A stretch of DNA of 39,644 nt from an uncultured Collinsella sp. (GCA_900545555.1 UQZI01000011.1:1-39644); one strand, 5' to 3'; positions 21,763-30,033 are shown, counted from the first letter of the stretch. Translations and numbers: made by a program. Notes: generated from the sequence alone by a model not told the origin.

Positions 21763-23205
21763 GTGCTTAATAGATTCCGCATGCTTGTCGCCTGTGCTTT
21801 GACCTTCGCGCTTTGCTGGGTGCCGGGATTTGCGTTTGCTGGGGACGCTGAGGACGGGGGCCAGGTTGCTGCGACCGCTCATGGGCTTTCTTATGGGATC
21901 GAGGGTTTTGAGCGGTTGGCCAAGGGGACCGCTCGTGCCATGGAGGGCCAGCCTGAGGGCTACCGGTTTCCCGTTGACGAGGACGTGGACCTTGTAGTGG
22001 CGCCTGCTGCCGATCGCGTTGTGGTGTGGATATCGTCCAAAGCGGTCGAGAAGTATGGATTGGATCCGCAGGACAACGAGTGCGTATCGGGTCTCAAGGC
22101 CCTCGTCTGTAAGCTCGACAGCGCAAACTGCATGGGAGGTGCGCAGCTGGGGGACGTGGATCTTCCTTGGTATGTCACGGCGGAAACAACGTTTGATGCC
22201 GGCGGGTATACCTATGGCTTTGACGAGCGCGGTGCGGATGGGGACCGCTATGTGGTGATTACATCAGCCTCGGGTGATGCCAAGGGCGGCGCGCGTTGGC
22301 TTGATAGCGCTCAAATGGTAGAAGCATCGTCTGTCGTATTGCGGGATGAGCCGGGGCCCTTGACCTCTCTGGCTTCCTTTTTGGGCGACATCGACTATCG
22401 CCCGTTTTGGGTGTCCATCAAAACGAGCGGCCTTGCCCTGGTGATTGCCTTTGCACTGGGCCTGTTTGCCGCGTGGAAGACTATGGGTACCTCGAGTCGC
22501 ATCAAGGGCCTGCTCGATTCGGTCTTTACGATTCCTATGGTGCTGCCGCCCACGGTCTGCGGCTTTCTGCTCCTCATGCTGTTTGGCCGCTCGACCGGGG
22601 TGGGCCAGTGGCTCATCGCGCATGGCATCTCGATTGTCTTTACGTGGCCCGCGGCGGTGATATCTGCCGTGGTGGTGTCGTTTCCCCTGGTCTACCGTAC
22701 GGCGCTCGGTGCCTTTGAGAGCCTCGACACGCAGATGCTCGACGCCGCGCGAACCTTGGGATGGTCCGAGTGTCGCATCTTTACCAAGCTCATGATGCCG
22801 CTCGGCTGGCCCTCGATTGCCGCCGGCACGGTGCTCGCCTTTGCCCGCGCGATGGGCGAGTTTGGCTGCACCCTGTTCTTTGCGGGCAACTACGCCGGTA
22901 TTACGCAGACCATTCCCATCGCCATCTACTTTGAGTGGATGGGCGGCAACACGTCGGTGGCCCTCTTTTGGGTCGTCGTCGTGATCGTGTTTAGTTTCCT
23001 GGTCATTTTGTTCATCAATATGTACACGGCGCATTCGCAAAAGTACCGCGAGCGCGGCCTGTCCCGCGCGGAGCGCAAGCAGGCCAAGCGGCTGGGCAGC
23101 CAGACCGATTCGCTCGACCCGGTCGGCGGCGATGCCTTGCGCATCGATCGCGAGGCGCTGGCCGAGCTTATGCGCGATGACGCAGCACCGCAGGGAGGTC
23201 GATAA
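21763..23205 (+). CDS. modB: Molybdate ABC transporter permease with N-terminal extracytoplasmic extension
   Basis: Membrane component of the molybdate importer. The C-terminal part, from about residue 213, is a complete ModB-like permease with five or six membrane segments and the ATPase-contacting EAA-type loop DAARTLGWSECRIFTKLMMP (about 327-346). Ordinary ModB is only about 220-250 residues; this 480-residue protein has some 210 extra at the front: a hydrophobic signal or anchor (about residues 7-25), then a soluble, acidic domain that I do not recognise. It also has a charged cytoplasmic tail of about 55 residues. The start is GTG at 21763 with GGAG 6 bases upstream. Confidence 0.9.
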   Translation: MLNRFRMLVACALTFALCWVPGFAFAGDAEDGGQVAATAHGLSYGIEGFERLAKGTARAMEGQPEGYRFPVDEDVDLVVAPAADRVVVWISSKAVEKYGLDPQDNECVSGLKALVCKLDSANCMGGAQLGDVDLPWYVTAETTFDAGGYTYGFDERGADGDRYVVITSASGDAKGGARWLDSAQMVEASSVVLRDEPGPLTSLASFLGDIDYRPFWVSIKTSGLALVIAFALGLFAAWKTMGTSSRIKGLLDSVFTIPMVLPPTVCGFLLLMLFGRSTGVGQWLIAHGISIVFTWPAAVISAVVVSFPLVYRTALGAFESLDTQMLDAARTLGWSECRIFTKLMMPLGWPSIAAGTVLAFARAMGEFGCTLFFAGNYAGITQTIPIAIYFEWMGGNTSVALFWVVVVIVFSFLVILFINMYTAHSQKYRERGLSRAERKQAKRLGSQTDSLDPVGGDALRIDREALAELMRDDAAPQGGR

Positions 23206-23208
23206 GCT

Positions 23209-24279
23209 ATGTCGCTCGTTTTGGATATCAAAAAACGCTATCCCGGGTTTATGCTCGACATGCAGCTTGAGGCCGGCGAGGAGCGTGTGGCGCTGCTGGG
23301 CGCCTCGGGCTGTGGCAAGAGCTGCACGCTGCGCTGCATTGCCGGTGTGGAGACGCCCGACGAGGGAAAGATCGTCGTCAACGGCGTGACCTTCTTTGAC
23401 TCCGCGGCGGGCATCAACCTTTCGCCCCAGGAGCGAAAATGCGCCCTGATGTTTCAAAACTATCAGCTGTTCCCTAATATGACGGTGGCTGATAACGTGT
23501 GCGCCGGTGTAAAGGACGCGGGTGACGCCGCCGCGCGCAAAAAGCTCGCCGAGCGCTATCTGGGCATTTTCGGTCTGGCCGATTTTGTCGACCGCTATCC
23601 CGCGCGCCTCTCGGGCGGTCAGCAGCAACGCGTGGCGCTTGCGCGCATGGTGGCGGCGCACCCGGGCATCTTTATGTTCGATGAGCCCATGAGTGCGCTC
23701 GACGCGTATCTCAAGAGCGCGCTTGAGCAGAACATGCTCGACCTGTTCGATGTGTGCAACCGCACCGTGCTCTACGTGAGCCACGACATCGACGAGGCGT
23801 GCCGCCTGTGCCAGCGCATCTGCGTGATGCACGACGGGCATGTTGAGGAGATCGGCTCTGTCGAGGACGTGGTCCGCCGTCCGCAGACGCTGGCGGCGCT
23901 GCGCCTGACGGGCTGCAAGAACACAAGCCGGGCGCGCAAGATCGGCGACGAAGAAGTTGAAGCCCTCGACTGGGGCATGACCTTTAACGTGGGTCGCGAG
24001 GTTCCCGATAATGTGGCGTACCTGGGCATTCGCGCAAGCTACTTCCATGTTGACAATCGCGCTGAGCGGGGTCGCAACAGCTACGACCTGCACGTGGCGC
24101 GCGTGAGCGATTCGCGTTTTGAGCGCCTGGTGCTGTTGGATGCGCCGCGCATCGATGCGCCGACTCGCCTGCAGTGGAAGGTCAACAAGGTGGGCGTGCC
24201 TGTAGAGGAGTTGCCGCAGGCGGGGGAGACCTTGCGCATGCATTTTGATGCGAGCAGGATTCATTTGGTTTGTCGATAG
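23209..24279 (+). CDS. modC: Molybdate ABC transporter ATP-binding protein
   Basis: ATPase that powers molybdate import. The 356-residue product has Walker A GASGCGKS (31-38), the Q-loop in LMFQNYQLFP (80-89), the signature LSGGQQQR (134-141), Walker B IFMFDEP (154-160) and the switch histidine in YVSHDIDEA. The C-terminal part of about 120 residues fits a regulatory molybdate-binding (TOBE/MOP-like) domain, though divergent. The ATG follows GGGAGGT and lies three bases after the modB stop, so translation is coupled. A terminator follows. Confidence 0.94.
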   Translation: MSLVLDIKKRYPGFMLDMQLEAGEERVALLGASGCGKSCTLRCIAGVETPDEGKIVVNGVTFFDSAAGINLSPQERKCALMFQNYQLFPNMTVADNVCAGVKDAGDAAARKKLAERYLGIFGLADFVDRYPARLSGGQQQRVALARMVAAHPGIFMFDEPMSALDAYLKSALEQNMLDLFDVCNRTVLYVSHDIDEACRLCQRICVMHDGHVEEIGSVEDVVRRPQTLAALRLTGCKNTSRARKIGDEEVEALDWGMTFNVGREVPDNVAYLGIRASYFHVDNRAERGRNSYDLHVARVSDSRFERLVLLDAPRIDAPTRLQWKVNKVGVPVEELPQAGETLRMHFDASRIHLVCR

Positions 24280-24290
24280 CGCCGGGTAAT

Positions 24291-24325
24291 GCCGTCGGGG
24301 ATATAAGCCTCGGCGGCTTTGTTTT
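24291..24325 (+). terminator. Terminator of modABC
   Basis: GCCGTCGGGG and CCTCGGCGGC form a 10-base stem with two wobbles, followed by TTTGTTTTT. Confidence 0.8.
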
Positions 24326-24412
24326 TGCCGTTCGTCGAATGAGAGATGACAAACTCTTATCAATCAGGATAATAAATTATTAACGGTGGCACACAACGCT
24401 GTCGTACGAATG

Positions 24413-24450
24413 TCAACGGTGTTCGCATGGTCGATGACCGTTGATATAGT
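24413..24450 (+). promoter_or_regulatory. Promoter and operator-like inverted repeat of the double-cubane operon
   Basis: TCAACGGT (24413-24420) and ACCGTTGA (24437-24444) are perfect inverted arms 16 bases apart, abutting a TATAGT -10 (24445-24450). TAACGGTGG at 24381 repeats one arm. The -35 region between the arms is poor (TTCGCA), consistent with regulator-dependent transcription. Confidence 0.45.
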
Positions 24451-24456
24451 TGACCT

Positions 24457-24708
24457 TAACTTGTAAAGGAGGGTGCGCACATGCCGCAGACGACATACAT
24501 TTGCCGCGTTGCCGCGCGTGCCCTATATATCGCTCGGAGCCGCATATGAGCAGGTGTGTTCACGGCTCCGGGAGAGACGACGCACAACTAAATAGTCAAC
24601 CGCAAAGCAGGTTCCCCAAAATTCCGGGTTTGAGCACGGCAGGGCAATCGCCGCCCGTCGTGCATCGATACCGCTGTTATCCGTTTTTGGTTCGAGAGGG
24701 GAACCGTC
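24457..24708 (+). promoter_or_regulatory. Structured leader RNA that can mask the ribosome site of the first double-cubane gene
   Basis: GGTTCCCC (24610-24617) is perfectly complementary to GGGGAACC (24698-24705), which contains the G-rich Shine-Dalgarno of the gene starting at 24709. Inside this long stem is a hairpin GCACG..GGGC / GCCC..CGTGC (24634-24663). Upstream is a hairpin CGGAGCCG/CGGCTCCG (24535-24542, 24563-24570) at the end of a small leader ORF. The arrangement is that of a translational riboswitch or a leader-peptide switch. It matches no class I know; the fold is inferred from complementarity only. Confidence 0.45.
24481..24549 (+). CDS. Possible leader peptide of the double-cubane operon
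   Basis: A 22-residue ORF with a near-perfect Shine-Dalgarno (AAAGGAGGG, 24465-24473, 7 bases from ATG). The peptide ends ARALYIARSRI, is basic, contains one cysteine and four arginines, and its last codons fall within the left arm of a leader hairpin. Its TGA overlaps an ATG in another frame (24546) that runs on to 24716, past the start of the next gene. Translation is plausible, function unknown. Confidence 0.4.
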   Translation: MPQTTYICRVAARALYIARSRI

Positions 24709-25992
24709 ATGGCTGAAGAATTTGATTTCCATCCGATGTGGGAGAGCCTCGGCATGAATCTTGCCGACCACGACATGCTGCTGGGCGCCGTGGGCCAGAT
24801 GTACGGCGATATGTTCTTGACGCAGAACAATCGCCCCAAGTCCACGTCCTACCTGGACTTTGTGGCTACCAACATCCACAGCGGCCGTATTAAGGAGATG
24901 CTCGACAAGAAGGAGGCCGGCGAGGCCACCAAGATCGTCGGTTCGTTCTGCGTGTACGTGCCCGAGGAGATTGTGCTCGCCTGCGACGGCATTCCCGTGG
25001 GCCTGTGCTCGGGTGCCGATTGGGCAACCGATAAGGTCGAGGAGCATCTGCCGCGCAACACCTGCCCGCTTATCAAGAGCTTTGCCGGCTTTAAGCTGGG
25101 CGAGGTCTGCCCCTACATTGAGTCGAGTGACTTGGTGGTAGGCGAGAACACCTGCGATGGCAAGAAGAAAGCCTACGAGTTTTTTGCCACGCAAAAGAAC
25201 ATGTACGTCATGGATATTCCCAACGTACACGATGAGTCGACGCTTGTGACCTGGAAGGCCGAGGTCAAGAAGCTCGCCGCCAAGATCGAGGAAGAGTGCG
25301 GCGTCACGATTACGCCCGAGCGTCTGAAGGCCGCCATCCACGCCGTCAATGAGAAGCGTCGCGCCCTGCAGCGCCTCGCTGCCACGCGCGCTGCCGACCC
25401 AGCGCCCATCAGCGGTCTGGACAGCCTGCTGACCGTTCAGGCCGCCTTTATGGACGACACGCCACGTCTGACCGGAGCCATTAACGATATGGCGGCTGAG
25501 TGCGAGCAGCGTGTCGAGGCCGGCGAGGGCGTGGCGCCCAAGGGGACCAAGCGCATTCTGTACACCGGCACGCCCATGGCCGTGCCCAACTGGAAGCTGT
25601 TCAACCTCATCGAGAAAGCCGGCGGCGTTGTGGTAGGCGAGGAGTCCTGCACGGGCTCGCGCTACTACAAGGACCTGGTCGACGAGTCCGGTGAGACGGT
25701 GGACGAGATGCTCGATGCCATCGCCGAGCGCTACTTTAAGATCAACTGCGCCGTCTTTACGCCCAACGACCAGCGTATGAAGGACATTGTCCAGATGGCC
25801 AAGGACCTGCATGCCGACGGCATCGTCGACGTGGCCCTGCAGTTCTGCACGCTCTATGAGATGGAGTCGTTTGCCGTGGAGAAGGCCGCCGAGGAAGCCG
25901 GCATTCCGTTTATGCACATCACGACCGACTACGTCGGTGAGGATGCAGGCCAACTGCAAACCAGGATCGAGGCCTTCTTGGAAACCATTTAG
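24709..25992 (+). CDS. Double-cubane-cluster reductase, 2-hydroxyacyl-CoA dehydratase family (paralogue 1)
   Basis: A 427-residue protein of the HgdB/YjiM family. Members with six conserved cysteines can carry a [8Fe-9S] double-cubane cluster and do low-potential reductions with electrons from an ATP-driven activase. Here the cysteines are C119 (NTCPLIK), C134 (VCPY), C149 (NTCDGKKK), C314 (ESCTG), C347 (INCAVFTPND) and C380 (QFCTLYEME), with the family spacing. An N-terminal extension of about 40 residues is absent from paralogue 2. The ATG at 24709 follows AGAGGGG, which can be masked by the leader. The substrate is unknown; no CoA-transferase or acyl-CoA gene is nearby. Confidence 0.88.
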   Translation: MAEEFDFHPMWESLGMNLADHDMLLGAVGQMYGDMFLTQNNRPKSTSYLDFVATNIHSGRIKEMLDKKEAGEATKIVGSFCVYVPEEIVLACDGIPVGLCSGADWATDKVEEHLPRNTCPLIKSFAGFKLGEVCPYIESSDLVVGENTCDGKKKAYEFFATQKNMYVMDIPNVHDESTLVTWKAEVKKLAAKIEEECGVTITPERLKAAIHAVNEKRRALQRLAATRAADPAPISGLDSLLTVQAAFMDDTPRLTGAINDMAAECEQRVEAGEGVAPKGTKRILYTGTPMAVPNWKLFNLIEKAGGVVVGEESCTGSRYYKDLVDESGETVDEMLDAIAERYFKINCAVFTPNDQRMKDIVQMAKDLHADGIVDVALQFCTLYEMESFAVEKAAEEAGIPFMHITTDYVGEDAGQLQTRIEAFLETI

Positions 25993-26006
25993 GGCTATCC
26001 GTCCCG

Positions 26007-26110
26007 GCGGCTTTCCCAGGCACCCGATCTTGCCGTTCAAACCGTCGCTTGCGTGCGAAAGTACGCGGCGCGTCTCTTTCACGGCAACCTCGGGCACCTG
26101 GGAAAGCCGC
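26007..26110. repeat. Structured palindromic intergenic element, copy B
   Basis: Arms GCGGCTTTCCCAGG (26007-26020) and CCTGGGAAAGCCGC (26097-26110) pair perfectly. CCCGA/TCGGG and TTGCCG/CGGCAA continue the stem with two small internal loops, and an inner hairpin GCGTGC-GAAA-GTACGC (26051-26066) has a GNRA-type loop. It fills the gap between the two double-cubane genes. Core sequence is shared with copy C. Confidence 0.85.
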
Positions 26111-26142
26111 TTCCTTGGTTGGTTAAAAGGTTTAGGAGTTAT

Positions 26143-27306
26143 ATGTCGGAAAATATTGAGCAGCCGTTGCCCAGCACGTTTGAGGAGTTTAACGAACAAC
26201 GCAAGGCGGCGTTTATTCGCGTTAAGGATTACAAGCAGGCGGGTAATCGCCTGGTCGGCTTTTTGTGCAGCTATACGCCGCTCGAGATTATCGATGCCGC
26301 GGGCGCCTCGAGCGTGGCTCTGTGCGGTACGTCCGACGAGGTGATTCCCGAGGCCGAGAAGGTGCTGCCGGCAAACCTCTGCCCGCTCATCAAGTCGACG
26401 TATGGTTTTGCCTATTCGCAAAAGTGCCCGTTTACGTACTTTAGCGACATGATCATCGGCGAGACCACCTGCGACGGCAAGAAGAAGATGTACGAGCTGC
26501 TCAACGAGCTCAAGCGCACGCACATTCTGCACCTACCGCAGGGCCGCGACCGCGCCTACGAGCGCGAGGGCTGGTACGAGGAGTGCCGCCTACTCAAGGA
26601 GGAACTCGAGAACTTCTACGGCATCACGATTACCGACGATGACCTACGTGCTGCCGTCCGACGCCGCAACCGTCTGCGTGCGGCGCAACTCGAGATGTTT
26701 GCCCTCCAGGCCAACCAGCCTGCGGCCATGAGCGGCGTCGACCTGATGAGCACCATGTTTGCCGGTACGTTCAGCTTTGATATCGAGGCCTATACGCAGC
26801 AGCTGGAGCAAAAGGTTGGCAAGCTGCGCGAGGCCTATGACGCGGGCGAGCGCCCGGTTGCGGCAGATGCCAAGCGCATTCTGATCACCGGCTGCCCGGT
26901 GGGCGGCGTGATTAACAAGATCGGCCGCACCATCGAGTCCAACGGCGGCGTGGTCGTGTGCATGGACGACTGCTCGGGCGAGCGCACGGCGGCCATGATG
27001 ATCGACCCGGAGGCTCCCGATATCCTGCGCGCCATCGCCGACCGCTACCTGGATATCAACTGCTCGGTCATGACGCCCAACGACGGTCGTATGGAAAACA
27101 CGCTGGCCATGTGCGAGAAGTATCATGTCGATGGCGTAGTGGAGAGCGTGCTGCAGGCGTGCCACACCTTTAACGTGGAGAGTGCGCGCATGCAGGAGGC
27201 CGTCGAGGGTGCGGGTATTCCGTATATGAAGATCGAGACCGACTACAGCAACGGCGACATGGGCCAGATTGAGACCCGCATCGCCGCCTTCATCGAAACC
27301 CTCTAG
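26143..27306 (+). CDS. Double-cubane-cluster reductase, YjiM-like (paralogue 2)
   Basis: A 387-residue protein that closely follows the E. coli YjiM pattern through its whole length. Cysteines C80 (NLCPLIKSTYGF), C95 (KCPF), C110 (TTCDGKKKMYE), C277 (DDCSGE), C307 (INCSVMTPNDGRM) and C340 (QACHTFNVES) keep the family spacing, so a double-cubane cluster is expected. It differs clearly from paralogue 1, so the two may form a heterodimer like the A and B subunits of dehydratases, or be two separate reductases. The ATG at 26143 follows TTTAGGAG. It is bracketed by two copies of a structured repeat, the second overlapping its stop codon. The reaction is unknown. Confidence 0.9.
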   Translation: MSENIEQPLPSTFEEFNEQRKAAFIRVKDYKQAGNRLVGFLCSYTPLEIIDAAGASSVALCGTSDEVIPEAEKVLPANLCPLIKSTYGFAYSQKCPFTYFSDMIIGETTCDGKKKMYELLNELKRTHILHLPQGRDRAYEREGWYEECRLLKEELENFYGITITDDDLRAAVRRRNRLRAAQLEMFALQANQPAAMSGVDLMSTMFAGTFSFDIEAYTQQLEQKVGKLREAYDAGERPVAADAKRILITGCPVGGVINKIGRTIESNGGVVVCMDDCSGERTAAMMIDPEAPDILRAIADRYLDINCSVMTPNDGRMENTLAMCEKYHVDGVVESVLQACHTFNVESARMQEAVEGAGIPYMKIETDYSNGDMGQIETRIAAFIETL

Positions 27307-27408
27307 CTTCCTCAGGCACCGGATCTTGCCTCTCAAACCGTCGCTTGCGTACCAAAGTACGCTACGCTCCTCTTTCGGGGCAACCTCCGGCACCTGAGAA
27401 ACCTAGAG
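27301..27408. repeat. Structured palindromic intergenic element, copy C
   Basis: The left arm (27301-27316, beginning CTCTAG and including the stop codon of the upstream gene) pairs with 27393-27408 except for two positions. CCGGA/TCCGG and TTGCC/GGCAA continue the stem, and the inner hairpin is GCGTAC-CAAA-GTACGC (27347-27362). The core is about 85 percent like copy B by eye, while the arms differ but remain paired. Confidence 0.85.
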
Positions 27409-27460
27409 CTAAGGCGCCTGAACTCGCCACTGTCTTTGATGTTTTGATGAGGAGAGAGCC

Positions 27461-28225
27461 ATGATAGGGATCGGGATTGATATCGGGTCTACGGCGGCTA
27501 AGGCCGCTGTGGTCGATGGAGAGGGTTCGGTGGCGTGGACGTGCGTGCAGCCAACCGGGTATTCGTCGGTCGATGCGGCGGAGCGTCTGCGCTGTGAGCT
27601 TGCCGCTGCCGGCTACGACGTGGCGGCCGACGACGTATGCGTGGTCGCGACTGGCTACGGCCGTGTTGCCGTACCCTATGCGCACAAGGTCGTGACCGAG
27701 ATCACCTGCCACGGTACCGGTGCCGTGCGCCTGTTTGGCGATCACGGCACGGTGATTGACGTGGGCGGTCAGGACACCAAGGTCATTCAGCTTAAAAGTG
27801 GCCGCGTGGCCAAGTTCGCCATGAACGACAAGTGCGCTGCCGGCACGGGGCGCTTTTTGGAGATCATGGCCGACCGCCTAGGCATTTCCCAGCAGCAGAT
27901 GGCCGACCTGGCGCGTTCCGGCGAACCCACCAAGATCAGCAGCATGTGCACGGTGTTTGCCGAAAGCGAGGTTATCAGCCTGATCGGTCGCGGTGAGCCG
28001 CGCGAGAACATTGCGCGTGGCGTGATCGACAGCGTGGTCTCGCGCGTGGCGACCATGGCCGGGCAGGCCGCGGGCGCCCCGTACTACCTGACCGGTGGTC
28101 TGTGCGAGAACGCCTACGTTGTGGAGCGGTTGGGCGAGCTGCTGGGGTCGCCGGTGACCACCTCGCCCCAGGCCCGCTTTGCCGGTGCCATCGGCGCGGC
28201 GATTCGCGCACAGGCGCTCGATTAA
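27461..28225 (+). CDS. ATP-dependent activase of 2-hydroxyacyl-CoA dehydratase type (YjiL-like)
   Basis: A 254-residue BadF/BadG/HgdC-type activator, a homodimer with one bridging [4Fe-4S] cluster that uses ATP hydrolysis to push an electron at very low potential into its partner. ASKHA-fold motifs are GIDIGSTAAKAAVVD (4-18), DVGGQDTKVI (100-109) and TGGLCENAYVVERL. The cluster cysteines are C125 (KCAAGTGRFLE) and C163 (SSMCTVFAESEVISL). The ATG follows GATGAGGAGAG. Directly after the two double-cubane genes, it is their obvious partner, as YjiL is for YjiM. Confidence 0.94.
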   Translation: MIGIGIDIGSTAAKAAVVDGEGSVAWTCVQPTGYSSVDAAERLRCELAAAGYDVAADDVCVVATGYGRVAVPYAHKVVTEITCHGTGAVRLFGDHGTVIDVGGQDTKVIQLKSGRVAKFAMNDKCAAGTGRFLEIMADRLGISQQQMADLARSGEPTKISSMCTVFAESEVISLIGRGEPRENIARGVIDSVVSRVATMAGQAAGAPYYLTGGLCENAYVVERLGELLGSPVTTSPQARFAGAIGAAIRAQALD

Positions 28226-28295
28226 TGCATCGGCCGTGGGCCTGCATTCATGCGTATACTGGGAGGAAATGATTGACCGATGAGAGGGGGTATCG

Positions 28296-29345
28296 ATGCT
28301 TGACGATCAGATGAAGCTCACGTCTATGACTGCCGCGAGCGGTTGAGCCGCTAAGTTGGCTCCTGGAGCCCTCGCCCAGGTCCTGGGCGACTTACCCAAT
28401 GTGCATAACGACAACCTGCTCGTGGGGTTCGATACCTCCGACGATGCGAGTGTCTTCCGTGTTGGCGATAATTTGGGCCTCGTGCAGTCCATCGACTTCT
28501 TCCCACCGATGGTCGACGACCCGTTCCTGTTTGGCCAGATCGCGGCGGCAAACTCGCTGTCGGACATCTACGCCATGGGCGGACGACCGAGCCATGCTAT
28601 GAACCTGCTGTGCATTCCCAATTGCCTGGGTGTTGAGGTTGCCGGGCAGATTTTGGCGGGTGGCGCCGACAAGTGCGTCGAGGCTGGCTGCACCATCGCG
28701 GGCGGCCACACCATCAACGACGACGAGCCCAAGTACGGCCTGTCCGTGAGCGGCTTTGTCTCGCTCGACCGCATGCTCGCCAACAGCGGTGCGCGCGTGG
28801 GCGATGTCCTACTGCTGACCAAGGCGATCGGCTCGGGCATTATCACCACGGCCATTAAGGGCGAGCTCATCGAGCAGGACGAGGCCAGCCGGATGTTTGA
28901 TTCTATGCGCACCCTCAACGAGGCCCCGATTCGCCTGGCCGAGGGACTCGAGCTTCACGGCTGCACCGACATCACGGGCTTTGGCCTGATCGGGCATGCG
29001 TGCGAGATGGCCGAGGGCTCGGGCGTGCAGATTGAACTTGCGTCGGGGACGGTGCCGCTCTTTGACCGGGTGCTCGATATGGCGCGTCTGGGCATTATTC
29101 CTGCCGGTGCCTACCGCAACCAGGACTTCTTTGGCCCGCGCGTGGCGGCCGACGATGACCTGGGGCCGGGCATGTTGGATGCGCTGTACGATCCGCAGAC
29201 CTCGGGCGGTTTGCTCATCGCGGCGCCTGCTGCCGATGTGGATGGGCTTGCGCGTCGCCTGCATGCCGAGGGGCGCATCGCGGCCGTTGTCGGGCGCGTG
29301 TGCGAGGCGGAGCCGGGCGGTCCTGCTGTTCGCGTTGTTCGCTAG
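28296..29345 (+). CDS. selD: Selenide, water dikinase (selenophosphate synthase), selenocysteine-containing
   Basis: Makes selenophosphate from selenide and ATP, the selenium donor for selenocysteine, selenouridine and the labile selenium cofactor. Read through an in-frame TGA at 28344-28346, the product is 349 residues with selenocysteine at position 17 (TAASG-U-AAKLAPG), exactly where other SelD proteins have Cys or Sec, followed by the conserved Lys20. GFDTSDDASVF, SIDFFPP, AAANSLSDIYAMGG and AGGHTINDDEPKYGLSV are intact. The ATG at 28296 follows AGAGGGGG by 5 bases; a start after the TGA would remove the active site. The TGA implies that selA, selB and selC exist elsewhere in the genome. 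Confidence 0.95.
28344..28394 (+). promoter_or_regulatory. UGA selenocysteine codon and probable bacterial SECIS
   Basis: Following the UGA are GGCTC-CTG-GAGCC (28358-28370, loop beginning 16 bases after the UGA) and TCGCCCAG-GTC-CTGGGCGA (28372-28390). Both are enclosed by TAAGT/ACTTA (28352-28356, 28390-28394; base 28390 can be used by only one of the two stems). Bacterial SECIS elements are hairpins just downstream of the UGA with a small G-containing loop; the first hairpin fits best. Confidence 0.65.
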
Positions 29346-29406
29346 CCCGCACGTTTATGTAACTGTTTGCCGTTCTCTAGAACGGCTCTTTCGAAAGGAA
29401 TTTGCT

Positions 29407-30033
29407 ATGTCTACCAAGATTGAAGTCAATGCCATGGGCGATGCCTGCCCGCTGCCCGTCGTCAAGACGCTCAAAGCTCTGAAGCAGCTCGATGGCGAGG
29501 GCGCCGTCGTGACCTCGGTCGACAACGAGACCGCCGTCAAGAACATCTCCAAGATGGCGCAGGAGAAGGGCTGCACGGCCTCGGTCGAGAAGGTTTCTGA
29601 CGCCGAGTGGCACGTGACCGTGGCGACCTCTGGCGCCGTTGCCGTGGGCGATCCAGAGCAGGATGGCGCTGCCTTCTGTGATGTCAGCGCCGGCAAGGGC
29701 AAGCTCGTCATTTCCGTCTACACCGACTGCATGGGCCGCGGCGACGACGAGCTGGGCCACAAGCTCATGAAGGCGTTTATCTTTGCCGTGACGCAGCAGG
29801 AGGAGCTGCCCGCGACCATGCTGTTCTACAACGGCGGCGCCAAGCTCACCGTTGAGGGCTCGCCGGTGCTCGACGACCTGAAGGGCCTGGCCGAGCAGGG
29901 TGTCGAGATTCTCACCTGTGGTACCTGCCTGGACCACTATGGCATTAAAGACCAGCTTGCGGTGGGCGAGGTCACGAACATGTACGTGATCGTGGAGAAG
30001 ATGGAACAGGCCGTGCGCGTCGTGCGCCCGTAG
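29407..30033 (+). CDS. yedF: Sulfurtransferase-like selenium metabolism protein YedF
   Basis: A 208-residue protein with an N-terminal TusA/SirA-like domain (MGDACPLPVVKTLKAL, Cys at about residue 15 as likely persulfide or perselenide carrier) and a C-terminal DsrE-like domain containing ILTCGTCLDHYGI. This two-domain form accompanies selD in many genomes and is thought to handle selenium transfer; the exact reaction is not established. The ATG at 29407 follows GAAAGGA. It lies 61 bases after selD and 19 before the DUF3343 gene, clearly one operon. Confidence 0.93.
   Translation: MSTKIEVNAMGDACPLPVVKTLKALKQLDGEGAVVTSVDNETAVKNISKMAQEKGCTASVEKVSDAEWHVTVATSGAVAVGDPEQDGAAFCDVSAGKGKLVISVYTDCMGRGDDELGHKLMKAFIFAVTQQEELPATMLFYNGGAKLTVEGSPVLDDLKGLAEQGVEILTCGTCLDHYGIKDQLAVGEVTNMYVIVEKMEQAVRVVRP

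Noticed and set aside
24546..24716. Second small ORF overlapping the leader peptide stop and running into the first double-cubane gene
   Set aside because: No ribosome site of its own beyond the ATGA overlap, and its sequence has no recognisable features; noted only with the leader peptide.
22264..26532. Minus-strand frames of 699 and 669 codons opposite modB/modC and the double-cubane genes
   Set aside because: Long antisense frames are expected from the GC-rich third positions of the real genes; no domain or start signal supports them.
28269..28283. Tiny frame (four codons, ATGATTGACCGATGA) before selD
   Set aside because: The GGGAGG is too close to the ATG for normal initiation; probably chance.
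28344..28346. TGA in selD as a nonsense mutation or pseudogene
   Set aside because: It falls exactly at the catalytic Cys/Sec position, the rest of the gene is intact, and hairpins follow; selenocysteine is the better reading.
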